A stretch of 64,000 nucleotides of DNA from Sedimentitalea nanhaiensis DSM 24252 (GTDB lineage Bacteria; Pseudomonadota; Alphaproteobacteria; Rhodobacterales; Rhodobacteraceae), in NCBI RefSeq assembly GCF_000473225.1, contig NZ_KI421509.1, forward strand, positions 2,744,768 to 2,808,767, read 5' to 3'. Shown here piece by piece: positions 1-9,731 of this stretch (positions are counted from its first letter, which is position 1; every line of letters starts with the position of its first letter). The notes beneath the pieces were generated by a model. It was not told the origin of the DNA. It saw nothing but the letters and a program-made list of their open reading frames with translations, and made no database searches. The translations under genes were made by a program, and so were the position numbers.

Positions 1-473
1 ACCGGTCCCAGAGATCGCAAACCGGCGGCATGCAGAATTTCAAGCGCATTGAAATCGGTATCTATGCACTCGGCCCCTTCGATATGGGGCACGATGGCGA
101 TCCTGTCCGTGCCCATGGCGGCCCGTGCCTGCCCGCTATCGGTGCAAAGGGCCAGATCTTCGGGCTTGTCTCGGGCCAGGCGGCGCAATCGCGAAAACAT
201 CGCCAAAGTGAATTTTAGCGCGGTGGGCTGATCGAGCGGGGCGAAATTCGCCGGGTCGCCGGGGTCGAACTCCTGGCCCAGCCGGTCCGGTTGCGAGGGG
301 GTGAACATCGCGAACAACCCGCCTGAAAACCCCGCCTTGCGTGCGCTGGAAATGTCGATGTGCAGGGCCGGGTCGGGACCGGAAAAGTCCAGCGCTGTGC
401 CGGTCCGCGCCGCGATTTCCAGTTTGAGAATGGAATCATTGTGACCATCGAACACGGTGATTTTCTCGTGCAT
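1..473 (-). CDS. Membrane dipeptidase (peptidase M19 family), N-terminal part, cut by window start
   Basis: Reading the minus strand from an ATG at 471-473 gives an open frame that runs off the window, about 157 residues. The start MHEKITVFDGHNDSIL carries the HxD metal-binding motif of M19 (renal-type) dipeptidases at H11/D13, followed by the family pattern HIDISSARKAGFSGG and the segment LFAMFTP. M19 enzymes are zinc peptidases that split dipeptides, including some with a D-residue. The gene diverges from a peptide-type ABC transporter operon starting at 787, so uptake and cleavage of dipeptides are probably linked. The C-terminal half, with the remaining metal ligands, is outside the window. 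Confidence 0.85.
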   Translation of the reverse strand, partial: MHEKITVFDGHNDSILKLEIAARTGTALDFSGPDPALHIDISSARKAGFSGGLFAMFTPSQPDRLGQEFDPGDPANFAPLDQPTALKFTLAMFSRLRRLARDKPEDLALCTDSGQARAAMGTDRIAIVPHIEGAECIDTDFNALEILHAAGLRSLGP

Positions 474-786
474 TCAGGGCTCCTGACTGAATTAATTGCA
501 AGCGCCGGCACTGTCGCCGCACGGGTCTATCGGCGCACTCTGGGCCAAGGCACTCCAAATGAGAAGCCCCTATGGCGAGGATCCGCCGGAGTGGAAACCG
601 GCGCTCTTGGGCAAATGAAAACGAACCCTTTCCTGCGCGACGGCCCGGGCGCGGGCCAGGAACACAAGAGTTGACCGAAGGCGAATTTTCTTCAAGGTTA
701 AAGGCAGGCCGGCTTTCAAGGCCATACAAAGCGCCCGCACCGGACCCGGTCCGTGACAAACAGCGGGATCAAAGGGAGATTCAAAC
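474..786. promoter_or_regulatory. Divergent intergenic region, dipeptidase / peptide ABC operon
   Basis: About 310 bp without a convincing gene lie between two divergent starts, so both promoters should be here. A good ribosome-binding site (AAGGGAGA, about 771-778) precedes the ATG at 787. I see no clear operator palindrome. Confidence 0.4.
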
Positions 787-2385
787 ATGAAAATTTCAAG
801 ACGGCATCTGCTCGCCTGGCCCCTGGCTATTGCGACCGCCCTTGCCATTGGTACGTCGGCGCAGGCTGCGCCGCCCAAGGATACCTTTGTGATGGCCAAG
901 GATATCAGCGATATCATAACACTGGATCCGGCCGAGGTTTTCGAGTTTTCCGGCGGCGAAATGATCGCCAACATCTATGACAAGCTGATGATGTTCGAGC
1001 CGGAAAACCTGACCAAGCTGGTCGGCGGCGTGGCTGAGAGTTGGGACATCAGCGAGGATGGCAAGACCATCGCCTTTGCCATTCGGCCCGACATGACCTT
1101 TCATTCCGGCAACCCGGTCACCGCCGAAGACGTGGTGTATTCGCTGCGCCGGGTGGTCAAGCTGGGCAAGACACCGTCGTTCATCATCACCCAGTTCGGC
1201 TGGACCCCGGAAAATGTGGACGAGCTGATTGTCGTGGATGGCGACAAGGCCAAGATCACCATCACCGAAGAATTCTCGCCCGCGCTGGTGCTGAACGCGC
1301 TGTCGGCGGGCATCGCCTCGATTGTCGACATGAAAGAGGTCATGGCGCATGAGGTCGATGGCGACATGGGCTATGGCTGGCTCAAGAACAACAGCGCCGG
1401 ATCCGGCCCGTTCATGCTGAAATCGTGGAAGGCCAACGAACTGGTCTCGCTCGAAGCCTTCCCCGACTATCGCCATGGTGCGCCGGGCGTGAAGCGGGTG
1501 ATCATCCGCCATATCGCCGAACCGTCGGCCCAGCGGCTGATGATTGAAAAAGGCGATGTCGATCTGGCGCGTGACCTGACACCGGACCAGATCGAGGGCA
1601 TTTCCAGCAATGAAGATCTGAAAATTCAGGCCGACCCCAAGGGCGCGCTGATTTATCTGGCGGCCAATGCCAGCGACCCGATACTGGGCAACCCGAAGGT
1701 GGTCGAGGCACTGCGCTATCTGGTCGATTATCAAGGCATGGCCAACAGCTTCCTGCAAGGGCAGTTCAAAGTGCATCAGGCGGCGTGGCCCGGTGGTCTG
1801 TGGGGGGCCTATGACGAAACCCCGTTCACCCTTGATGTTGAAAAGGCCAAGGCGTTGCTGGCAGAGGCGGGATATCCCGATGGCTTTGAAATCAAGATCG
1901 ATACGCTGAACAGTTCGCCCTATCCGCAGATCGCCCAATCGGTTCAGGCGACACTGGCGCAGGCCGGGATCAGGGCCAGCATCACAACCGCCGAGGGCAA
2001 GACCCTGTGGCCGATGTACCGCGCGCAAAAGCACCAGTTGATCCTGGCGCAATGGTCGCCGGATTACACCGACCCGCATTCCAATCTGGATGCCTTTGCG
2101 CATAACCCGGACAACCGCCCCGAAGCCAAGCTGACCGGTGTTCTGGCCTGGCGCAATGCCTGGGCGGACGAAGCCACCAATGCCAAGGTTGTCGCGGCCC
2201 GCAACGAGTTGGATCTGGACAAGCGCGAGGCGCTGTATCAGGAAATTCAGCACGATCTGCAGATGAATTCGCCCTATGCGATCCTGTTCCAGCAGACCGA
2301 GCAATCGGCGATCCGCAAAGAGGTCGAAGGCTATGTATCAGGCGCGACCTTCGACATGATCTATTATCGCGGGATCACCAAGTAG
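787..2385 (+). CDS. Peptide-type ABC transporter, periplasmic substrate-binding protein (family 5)
   Basis: This 532-residue protein starts with a basic-hydrophobic signal peptide (MKISRRHLLAWPLAIATALA, cleavage near AQAA). It has the SBP family 5 (DppA/OppA/NikA) signature around residues 85-115 (LVGGVAESWDISEDGKTIAF and the following WxF-type strand). It would bind a peptide or related ligand in the periplasm and deliver it to the two permeases encoded directly downstream. Family 5 proteins also carry opines, nickel and other ligands, so the substrate is inferred from the divergent M19 dipeptidase. A strong ribosome-binding site supports the start. Confidence 0.9.
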   Translation: MKISRRHLLAWPLAIATALAIGTSAQAAPPKDTFVMAKDISDIITLDPAEVFEFSGGEMIANIYDKLMMFEPENLTKLVGGVAESWDISEDGKTIAFAIRPDMTFHSGNPVTAEDVVYSLRRVVKLGKTPSFIITQFGWTPENVDELIVVDGDKAKITITEEFSPALVLNALSAGIASIVDMKEVMAHEVDGDMGYGWLKNNSAGSGPFMLKSWKANELVSLEAFPDYRHGAPGVKRVIIRHIAEPSAQRLMIEKGDVDLARDLTPDQIEGISSNEDLKIQADPKGALIYLAANASDPILGNPKVVEALRYLVDYQGMANSFLQGQFKVHQAAWPGGLWGAYDETPFTLDVEKAKALLAEAGYPDGFEIKIDTLNSSPYPQIAQSVQATLAQAGIRASITTAEGKTLWPMYRAQKHQLILAQWSPDYTDPHSNLDAFAHNPDNRPEAKLTGVLAWRNAWADEATNAKVVAARNELDLDKREALYQEIQHDLQMNSPYAILFQQTEQSAIRKEVEGYVSGATFDMIYYRGITK

Positions 2386-2394
2386 GCGCGGGCC

Positions 2395-3456
2395 TTGGCA
2401 AATACCACATCTCGGGCAGCGACGGGGCCTTTCCTGTCGCTGCCAGGACCCGTCAAGTCGATCCTGAACATGCTGCTGACGCTGGTTCTGACCTTTGTCG
2501 GGCTGACTGCGGTGACCTTTACCATCGGGCGGGTGATGCCCGCCGATCCGGTGCTGGCCATTGTCGGCGACCGGGCCTCGCAAGAGGCGTATGACAAGGT
2601 CTACACCGAGATGGGGCTGGACCGCCCGATCTATGCGCAATACGGGCGCTATCTGGTCGAATTGGCCCAGGGCGATCTGGGCACCTCGGTGATGACATCG
2701 CGCCCGGTGATCGAGGACATCAAACGGTTCTTTCCCGCCACGCTGGAACTGGCCACCATCGCAACGTTGATGGGGGTTTTGATCGGTGTGCCGATGGGGG
2801 TCTGGGCGGCGGTCAATCAGGGCAGGCTGATCGACCATGTGGTTCGGGTGCTGGGGCTGATCGGCTATTCGGTGCCGGTGTTCTGGCTGGGCATGGTGGC
2901 CCTGCTGATCTTTTACGGCAACCTGGGCTGGGTTGCCGGACCGGGGCGGCTGGACGTGTATTTCGACGGGGTGGTCGAGCCGGTGACAGGATTCATCCTG
3001 ATCGACGCCGCGATGGCCGGCGAATGGGACATATTCGACAACGCGGTGTCGCACCTGATCTTGCCGGCCTCGATCCTGGGGGCCTTTGCGCTGGCCTATA
3101 TCGCACGAATGACGCGCAGTTTCATGCTCGACCAGCTGAACCAGGAATACATCCTGACGGCCCGCGTCAAAGGTGTCAGCGAACCGGGGGTGGTCTGGCG
3201 TCACGCCTTTCGCAATGTTCTGGTGCAGCTGATCACCATCATCGGGCTGACCTATGCCTCGCTGCTGGAAGGGTCGGTTCTGACCGAAACGGTGTTTTCC
3301 TGGCCGGGCATCGGGCAATATATCACCACCTCGCTGTTCAACGCCGACATGAGTGCGGTTCTGGGCGGCACGGTCGTGGTCGGAACCTGCTTTGTGGGCA
3401 TCAACATGCTGTCGGATCTTTTGTACAAACTGGTCGATCCAAGGGCGCGGACATGA
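2395..3456 (+). CDS. Peptide-type ABC transporter permease, DppB/OppB type
   Basis: A 353-residue inner-membrane permease. The first hydrophobic helix is near residue 25, and after it comes the DppB-type segment TIGRVMPADPVLAIVGDRAS. Near residue 260 is the EAA-loop region that contacts the ATPases (LTARVKGVSEPGVVWRHAF). The start is a TTG at 2395, nine bases after the binding-protein stop; an internal ATG at 2470 would cut into the first helix. The gene overlaps the next permease by four bases (ATGA), so the two are translationally coupled. Confidence 0.9.
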   Translation: MANTTSRAATGPFLSLPGPVKSILNMLLTLVLTFVGLTAVTFTIGRVMPADPVLAIVGDRASQEAYDKVYTEMGLDRPIYAQYGRYLVELAQGDLGTSVMTSRPVIEDIKRFFPATLELATIATLMGVLIGVPMGVWAAVNQGRLIDHVVRVLGLIGYSVPVFWLGMVALLIFYGNLGWVAGPGRLDVYFDGVVEPVTGFILIDAAMAGEWDIFDNAVSHLILPASILGAFALAYIARMTRSFMLDQLNQEYILTARVKGVSEPGVVWRHAFRNVLVQLITIIGLTYASLLEGSVLTETVFSWPGIGQYITTSLFNADMSAVLGGTVVVGTCFVGINMLSDLLYKLVDPRART

Positions 3457-4382
3457 GTGAAACGACACCAACTTCCGGCGCCGCCGGATTGCGCGGCTGG
3501 CTGCTGTCGCCGTCGCCCGGCTCGACCCTGCAGGCGCGGTGCCAGCGCGCCTATCTGGGCTGGCTGGCGCTGCGGTCCAATCCGATTGCCATGACCGGCC
3601 TGTTCATCGTTGGCACGCTGGTGTTCATGGCGATCTTTGCGCCGCTGCTGACCGCAACCAACGGGCTGAAGCCGGATCTGCCGAACCGCCTGCAACCGTT
3701 CAGCGCCGAGCACTGGCTGGGCACCGACCAGCTGGGCCGCGACATCTATGACCGCATTGTCTGGGGCTCGCGGATCACGCTGTATATTGTCGGGCTGGTA
3801 TCGGTCATTGTGGTGCCTATCGGTCTCGCGATCGGGACCATCGCGGGCTATATGGGCGGCTGGGTTGACAATGCCCTGATGCGGTTCACCGATATTTTCC
3901 TGGCGTTTCCCCGGCTTATCCTGGCGCTGGCACTGGTTGCGGCGCTGGGGCCGGGGCTGGAGAACGCGGTTCTGGCCATCGCGCTGACCACCTGGTCGCC
4001 CTATGCCCGGATCGCGCGGGCCGAGGTGCTGACCATCCGCAATTCCGAATATATCATGGCGGCACAGGCGCAGGGCGCGTCGACCTTTCGCATTCTGCGG
4101 CGCCACATCGTACCCATGTGCCTGGCTTCGGTCATCATCCGCCTGACGCTGGACATGGCCGGGATCATCCTGACCGCGGCGGGTCTGGGCTTTTTGGGGC
4201 TGGGCGCGCAACCCCCCAGCCCGGAATGGGGGGCGATGATTTCCACGGGGCGGCAATTGCTGCTGGATCAATGGTGGGTGCCCACAGTGCCGGGCATCGC
4301 GATCTTTCTGGTCAGCCTGGGTTTTTGCCTGTTGGGTGACGGTCTGCGCGACGTGCTCGACCCCAAGAGTTCCGACACATGA
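3453..4382 (+). CDS. Peptide-type ABC transporter permease, DppC/OppC type
   Basis: A 309-residue permease starting at the ATG that overlaps the preceding stop codon. The motif HWLGTDQLGRDIYDRIVWGS near residues 88-107 is diagnostic of DppC/OppC/NikC permeases. The EAA loop (YIMAAQAQGASTFRILRRHI) and several membrane segments follow. It should form the transmembrane heterodimer with the upstream permease. It overlaps the ATPase gene downstream by four bases. Confidence 0.9.
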   Translation: MSETTPTSGAAGLRGWLLSPSPGSTLQARCQRAYLGWLALRSNPIAMTGLFIVGTLVFMAIFAPLLTATNGLKPDLPNRLQPFSAEHWLGTDQLGRDIYDRIVWGSRITLYIVGLVSVIVVPIGLAIGTIAGYMGGWVDNALMRFTDIFLAFPRLILALALVAALGPGLENAVLAIALTTWSPYARIARAEVLTIRNSEYIMAAQAQGASTFRILRRHIVPMCLASVIIRLTLDMAGIILTAAGLGFLGLGAQPPSPEWGAMISTGRQLLLDQWWVPTVPGIAIFLVSLGFCLLGDGLRDVLDPKSSDT

Positions 4383-5215
4383 GCCCGCTGTTGTCCGTTC
4401 AGGATCTGCGGGTCACGTTCGACACCCATCGCGGGCCGGTCGAGGCGGTGCGTGGGGTATCCTTTGACCTGGGGCGCGAGCGGTTGGGGATCGTCGGTGA
4501 ATCCGGCTCTGGAAAATCCCAGACCGGGCGCGCCTTGTTGCGCCTGTCCGCCGCCAACGGTCGGGTCACGGCGAAACGGATGGAATTCGACGGGATTGAT
4601 CTGATGACAGCCTCAGAGCGGACCCTGCGCGCCATCCGGGGCGCACGGATTTCAATGATCATGCAGGACCCGCGCTATTCGCTGAACCCGGTGATGAAGG
4701 TCGGGGACCAGATCGCAGAGGCCTTTCGCATCCATTCGACCGCCGACAAACGCCAGGCCCGCGCACGAGCGTTGGAGATGTTGGAAACGGTGCAGATCCG
4801 CGAGCCGGAAAAGGTGTATCAGATGTACCCGCATCAGGTGTCCGGCGGCATGGGCCAGCGGGTGATGATTGCGATGATGCTGATACCGAACCCGGATATC
4901 ATCATCGCGGACGAACCGACCTCGGCGCTGGATGTGACGGTGCAGATGCAGGTTCTGGCGCTGCTGGACGACATGGTGCGCGACCGCGGCATGGGTCTGA
5001 TCCTGATCAGTCACGATCTGAACCTTGTCGCGTCCTTCTGCGACCGGGTGCTGGTGATGTACGCCGGGCAGGTGATGGAGGTGATCGAGGCGGGCAAACT
5101 GCAGAACGCGCAGCATCCCTATACCCGTGGCCTGCTGAGTTGTGTGCCCGAACTTGACCATCCGCAGGATATGCTGCCCGTGTTGCAGCGCGATCCAGCC
5201 TGGTTGACCGGATGA
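4379..5215 (+). CDS. Peptide-type ABC transporter ATP-binding protein, DppD type
   Basis: A 278-residue cytoplasmic ATPase. Walker A is GESGSGKS at residues 40-47, the signature is VSGGMGQR, Walker B is IIIADEPT, and the switch histidine sits in LISHDL. It is shorter than typical DppD (about 325 residues) and lacks most of the C-terminal oligopeptide-transporter extension. Overlaps of four bases with both neighbours place it inside the operon. Confidence 0.88.
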   Translation: MSPLLSVQDLRVTFDTHRGPVEAVRGVSFDLGRERLGIVGESGSGKSQTGRALLRLSAANGRVTAKRMEFDGIDLMTASERTLRAIRGARISMIMQDPRYSLNPVMKVGDQIAEAFRIHSTADKRQARARALEMLETVQIREPEKVYQMYPHQVSGGMGQRVMIAMMLIPNPDIIIADEPTSALDVTVQMQVLALLDDMVRDRGMGLILISHDLNLVASFCDRVLVMYAGQVMEVIEAGKLQNAQHPYTRGLLSCVPELDHPQDMLPVLQRDPAWLTG

Positions 5216-6006
5216 GCGCGGCGGGGCCGATGATCGAGGTGCAGAACCTCAACGTGACCTTTGGTCAGGGCCGCACCGAGCTGCACGCCGTGCGGGACGT
5301 GTCGTTTGACATTGCCCGTGGCGAATCCTTTGGCTTGGTGGGCGAGTCCGGGTCGGGCAAATCCACCGTCCTGCGGGCGATTTCGCGTTTGAGCGGGAAC
5401 TGGACCGGGACGGTCCGGATTGATGGCGCGGAATTGGGGCGCCGCCGTGACCGGACGACTGCCCGGCAGATGCAGATGGTGTTTCAAGACCCGTACGGGT
5501 CACTGCATCCGCGCCATACGATCAACGACATCCTTATGGAGCCGCTGGAGATTCACCGCATGGACCGGCGCGGGGCGCGGGTTTTGCAGGCGCTGGACGA
5601 GGTCGGGCTGGGCATCGAGATGCGATTTCGCTATCCCTATCAGATCTCGGGCGGTCAACGTCAACGCATCGCCATTGCCCGGGCATTGATCCTTGAGCCC
5701 GAGATTTTGTTGCTGGACGAGCCGACCTCGGCATTGGATGTCTCGGTGCAGGCGGAAATCCTGAACTTGTTGAAAACGCTGCAACGCGAGCGCGGCCTGA
5801 CCTATCTGATGGTCAGTCACAACCTGGCCGTCGTCGCGCATATGTGCGAGCGTGTTGCGGTGATGAACCGGGGGCAGTTCATTGAAGAACTGACCACGGC
5901 ACAGTTGCGGTCCGGGACGCCGACGCAGGACTATACCCGGCAATTGTTGTCGGCCAGTGGCCAGTACAGCCGCGACACCGCCAAATCCTTTGTCACCTTC
6001 GAATGA
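5212..6006 (+). CDS. Peptide-type ABC transporter ATP-binding protein, DppF type
   Basis: A 264-residue ATPase with Walker A GESGSGKST, signature ISGGQRQR, Walker B LLLDEPT and switch VSHNL. It pairs with the preceding ATPase to power the importer. It overlaps both neighbours by four bases. Confidence 0.88.
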   Translation: MSAAGPMIEVQNLNVTFGQGRTELHAVRDVSFDIARGESFGLVGESGSGKSTVLRAISRLSGNWTGTVRIDGAELGRRRDRTTARQMQMVFQDPYGSLHPRHTINDILMEPLEIHRMDRRGARVLQALDEVGLGIEMRFRYPYQISGGQRQRIAIARALILEPEILLLDEPTSALDVSVQAEILNLLKTLQRERGLTYLMVSHNLAVVAHMCERVAVMNRGQFIEELTTAQLRSGTPTQDYTRQLLSASGQYSRDTAKSFVTFE

Positions 6007-7226
6007 GCCGGGACAAGGCAATCCGGGCCCGGGCAAAGGCGGTGATCCCGGGGGGCATGTGGGGTCACATGGACGTTGCCGCCCTGCCGGCGGGCTATCC
6101 GCAGTTCTTTGCCTCTGCCGATGGCGCGCGGGTGCGGGATGTGGACGGCAACGAATATATCGATTTCATGTGCGGCTACGGGCCGATGATCCTGGGGTAT
6201 AACGATCCCGAGGTCGAAGCAGCGTTCCGGCTTCAGCATGCGGCGCTGGAGATTGCAAACGGACCGGCCGAAGTGACGGTGGATCTGGCCGAAACGCTGG
6301 TCGAGCTGATCCCGGCGGCGGATTGGGCGATGTTTTCAAAGAATGGCACCGATGCCACCACCGCCTGTGTGACGATCGCGCGGGCGCAAACCGGGCGATC
6401 CAAGATTCTGGTGGCCAACGGGGCCTATCACGGGGCCGCGCCCTGGTGTACGCCACGTCCCGCCGGGACAACCCTTGAGGACCGGGCACATCTGATTCAC
6501 TACGACTATAACGATATGGAGTCCCTGAACCGGGCGATGGAACGGGCCGGACCGGATCTGGCTGGGATCGTTACATCGGCTTTTCGCCATGATATCCGCC
6601 GGGATCAGGAAATGCCGACACCCGAATTTGCGCGTGCCATGCGGCGGTTGGCCGATGCGGCCGGCGCGGCGTTGATATTGGACGATGTGCGCGCGGGGTT
6701 TCGTATCGACCTTGGAGGCAGTTGGGAGCCATTGGGCGTCCGGCCCGATCTGTCCGCATGGAGCAAGGCGCTGGGCAATGGCCATCCGATCGCGGCGGTC
6801 ACCGGTAATGACAGATTTCGCGATGCGGCGCGCCAGGTCTTCGTGACCGGGTCGTTCTGGTGCGGGGCGGGGGCAATGGCGGCGGCCCTGGCGACAGTGC
6901 AAAAATTGCGCAGGATCGATGCGATCCGCCATATGGTCCGTCTTGGCGGGATGTTGCGGGCGGGCGTTCAGGCACAGGCCGACGATCTGGGGCTGGGACT
7001 GCGGCAAAGCGGGCCGCCACAGATGCCGCTGATGCTGTTTGACGACGATCCCGATTTTGCCAAGGGCAATCTGTTCGCGGTAACCGCCCTGCGCCATGGC
7101 GTGTATCTGCACCCATGGCACAACATGTTTCTGTCGGCCGCACATACAGAAGACGACATCGAACGCGCCTTGGTGGCGACACAACAGGGTCTGGATGCCG
7201 TTGCGCGGCAGTTTCCGCCGACCTGA
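6003..7226 (+). CDS. Class III PLP-dependent aminotransferase (glutamate-1-semialdehyde aminomutase-like)
   Basis: This 407-residue fold-type I PLP enzyme has the class III pattern: DVDGNEYIDFMCGYGPMILG near the N-terminus, SKNGTDATTACVTIARA (phosphate-binding region), LILDDVRAGFR (PLP-ring aspartate), and SAWSKALGNGHPIAAVTG with the Schiff-base lysine. It resembles HemL-like aminotransferases, but its place as last gene of a peptide ABC operon, joined by a four-base overlap, argues for amino-acid catabolism and not tetrapyrrole synthesis. The substrate is unknown. Confidence 0.82.
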   Translation: MSRDKAIRARAKAVIPGGMWGHMDVAALPAGYPQFFASADGARVRDVDGNEYIDFMCGYGPMILGYNDPEVEAAFRLQHAALEIANGPAEVTVDLAETLVELIPAADWAMFSKNGTDATTACVTIARAQTGRSKILVANGAYHGAAPWCTPRPAGTTLEDRAHLIHYDYNDMESLNRAMERAGPDLAGIVTSAFRHDIRRDQEMPTPEFARAMRRLADAAGAALILDDVRAGFRIDLGGSWEPLGVRPDLSAWSKALGNGHPIAAVTGNDRFRDAARQVFVTGSFWCGAGAMAAALATVQKLRRIDAIRHMVRLGGMLRAGVQAQADDLGLGLRQSGPPQMPLMLFDDDPDFAKGNLFAVTALRHGVYLHPWHNMFLSAAHTEDDIERALVATQQGLDAVARQFPPT

Positions 7227-7234
7227 CGCTTCGC

Positions 7235-9547
7235 CTATCGTTGTTTCATCGCGTCCAGCAGGGCCGAACCCAGAGATCCGGTCTGACTCGCGGGTTTGGA
7301 GGGCGGTTGCGCCTTGCCGGTGCCGCGTGCCGGCGGTTTGCCCCTGGGGGCGTTGCCCCGTTCGGCCCGGTCTTGACGAGCCGTGGCACCGCCGTCTTTG
7401 CGCATGCTTAACCCGATGCGATTGCGTGGAATATCGACTTCGGTCACACGCACCTGCACCACGTCACCGGCCTTGACCACCTCGTGCGGGTCCTTGACGA
7501 ACCGGTCGGCCAGTTGGCTAACATGGACCAGCCCGTCCTGATGTACGCCGACATCGACAAAGGCACCAAAGGCGGCCACGTTGGTCACCGTCCCTTCAAG
7601 CCGCATTCCCGGTTTCAGATCCTTGATGTCTTCGACCCCATCGGCAAACACCGCCGTTTTAAAGGCCGGACGGGGATCGCGGCCGGGTTTTTCCAACTCG
7701 CCCAGGATGTCGCGGACGGTGGGCAGGCCAAAGCTGTCATCGACAAAATCTTCGGGGCGCAGCCGCCGCAACGCGGCCGGATCTGCCATCACGGCGCGCA
7801 GATCGCGCCCACAGGCGGCAACGATACGCCGCGCCAAGCCATAGGCCTCGGGGTGCACGGACGAGGAATCCAGCGGTTCCTGGCCATCGCGGATGCGCAG
7901 GAAACCCGCGCATTGCTCAAACGCGCGCGGCCCCAGCCGGGCAACCTTGAGCAAATCCTTGCGCGACCGGAACGCGCCCTTTGCGTCGCGATGTGCGACG
8001 ACGGCCTCGGCCAGGCCCGGACCCAATCCGGAGACATGCGCCAACAGGGGCGCGGAGGCGGTATTCAGATCCACGCCCACTGCGTTCACCGCATCCTCGA
8101 CCACAGCGGCAAGGGATTTGTCCAGCCGGTGCTGATCGACATCGTGCTGATACTGCCCGACACCGATGGATTTGGGCTCGATCTTGACCAGTTCCGCCAG
8201 CGGGTCCTGCAAGCGACGGGCAATCGACACCGCGCCGCGCAGCGAGACATCCAGATCGGGAAACTCGCGCGCGGCCAGTTCCGAGGCAGAATAGACCGAG
8301 GCCCCCGCCTCGCTGACCACGACCTTGCTGGGGGCTTTTTGTTCCTTGGGCAACAGGGCCAGCGTGTCGGCGACCATCCGCTCGGTTTCGCGGCTGGCGG
8401 TGCCGTTGCCGATGGCGATCAGTTCGACCCCATGCTGCCGGACCAGCCGCAAGATCGCGGACTGTGCGCCACGCAGGTCATTCCTGGGCTGGAACGGATA
8501 CAGCGTTTCGGTCGCGACCACCTTGCCGGTGTCATCCACCACCGCAGCCTTGACCCCGGTGCGGATACCCGGATCGAGCCCCAGTGTCGCGCGCGGCCCC
8601 GCAGGTGCGGCCAGCAACAGATCCTTGAGGTTGCGGGCAAAGACGGCAATCGCCTCGTCATGGGCGCGGCTGCGCAGGTCGCTGAACAGGTCCATCATCA
8701 TGGTCGTCGCCAGCTTGACCCGCCATGTCCAGCCCGCCGCCGCCCGCAGCCAGACATCGCCGGCACCCGAACCGGCGGGGTTGAGGCGGCGTGCGACAAT
8801 GGCTTCGGCCCGTGCGGCACCGGTGTCGGGGGCGATATCCACCGTCACAACCCCTTCTTTGGACGCGCGCAGCATGGCAAGCGCCCGGTGGGACGGCACC
8901 TTGGACCAGGGTTCGCGATGATGGAAATAGTCCGAGAATTTGGCGCCCTTGTCTTCCTGTCCGGGAATCACCGTGGCACTGAGCACGGCATCCTGATGCA
9001 TGAAATTGCGCAGGGCCCCCAACAGTTCGGCGTCTTCGCACAGACGTTCGGCCAGGATGTCACGCGCACCGGTCAATGCCGATTTGGTATCCTGCACCGC
9101 CTCGCTCAGATAGGCGGCGGCCAGGGTTTCCGGATCTGCGTTGCGGTCTGCAAGGATCGATTCAAGCAGCGGCTCCAACCCTTTTTCGCGCGCAATCATC
9201 GCCTTGGTGCGGCGTTTCGGTTTGTAGGGCAGATAAATATCTTCCAGCGCGGCCTTGGTGTCGGCCCCGGCAATCGCGCGGGCCAGATCATCGGTCAGCT
9301 TGTCCTGCGAGCGGATTGAGTCAAGGATCGTGCTGCGCCGCGCTTCGAGTTCGCGCAGATAGCCCATCCGCTCGGCAAGGTTGCGCAGTTGGGTGTCGTC
9401 CAACCCGCCGGTGGCTTCCTTGCGATAGCGGGCCACAAAAGGCACTGTCGCACCGTCGTCCAGCAGGGCAATTGCGGCCTGGACCTGTTCGGGGCGGGCT
9501 GCAATCTCGGTCGCGATGGTTCGTACGATGCGCTGAGCGGTGTTCAA
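7235..9547 (-). CDS. tex: Tex family RNA-binding transcription accessory protein
   Basis: A 770-residue protein with the full Tex layout: an N-terminal helical domain with PFVARYRKEATGGLDD, a YqgF-like RNase H fold near residue 330 (LGLDPGIRTGVKAAVVDDTG), helix-hairpin-helix repeats around 490-560 (VGVDLNTASAPLLAHVSGLG), and an S1 RNA-binding domain near 650-720 (LEGTVTNVAAFGAFVDVGVH). A basic low-complexity tail follows. Tex is a conserved cytoplasmic nucleic-acid-binding protein that affects transcription. The gene converges on the aminotransferase upstream, with eight bases between the two stops. Confidence 0.95.
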   Translation of the reverse strand: MNTAQRIVRTIATEIAARPEQVQAAIALLDDGATVPFVARYRKEATGGLDDTQLRNLAERMGYLRELEARRSTILDSIRSQDKLTDDLARAIAGADTKAALEDIYLPYKPKRRTKAMIAREKGLEPLLESILADRNADPETLAAAYLSEAVQDTKSALTGARDILAERLCEDAELLGALRNFMHQDAVLSATVIPGQEDKGAKFSDYFHHREPWSKVPSHRALAMLRASKEGVVTVDIAPDTGAARAEAIVARRLNPAGSGAGDVWLRAAAGWTWRVKLATTMMMDLFSDLRSRAHDEAIAVFARNLKDLLLAAPAGPRATLGLDPGIRTGVKAAVVDDTGKVVATETLYPFQPRNDLRGAQSAILRLVRQHGVELIAIGNGTASRETERMVADTLALLPKEQKAPSKVVVSEAGASVYSASELAAREFPDLDVSLRGAVSIARRLQDPLAELVKIEPKSIGVGQYQHDVDQHRLDKSLAAVVEDAVNAVGVDLNTASAPLLAHVSGLGPGLAEAVVAHRDAKGAFRSRKDLLKVARLGPRAFEQCAGFLRIRDGQEPLDSSSVHPEAYGLARRIVAACGRDLRAVMADPAALRRLRPEDFVDDSFGLPTVRDILGELEKPGRDPRPAFKTAVFADGVEDIKDLKPGMRLEGTVTNVAAFGAFVDVGVHQDGLVHVSQLADRFVKDPHEVVKAGDVVQVRVTEVDIPRNRIGLSMRKDGGATARQDRAERGNAPRGKPPARGTGKAQPPSKPASQTGSLGSALLDAMKQR

Positions 9548-9731
9548 TGACGCCTCCTGTCGATGGCCGGGACATCTGACATAGCCAAGCCAATGGCCCG
9601 CGCCAAGAGAAACCTTGGCATGTTGTATCGCAGATTATCGCGGACCTCCCCCTGCGGGTGGCCGACCATGCCCCGATGGATGCCTGTCTGCAGGCGTGCT
9701 GAACCGGTGCGGGTATTTTCCGAGAAGCTCA

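Noticed and set aside
796..2304. A 500-codon open frame on the minus strand opposite the peptide-binding protein
   Set aside because: It mirrors a well-supported family 5 binding protein, has no recognisable domain and shows the His/Arg/Gln-rich composition of antisense frames in GC-rich DNA.
7484..9319. A 611-codon plus-strand frame opposite tex
   Set aside because: Antisense artefact of a highly conserved gene; no motif.
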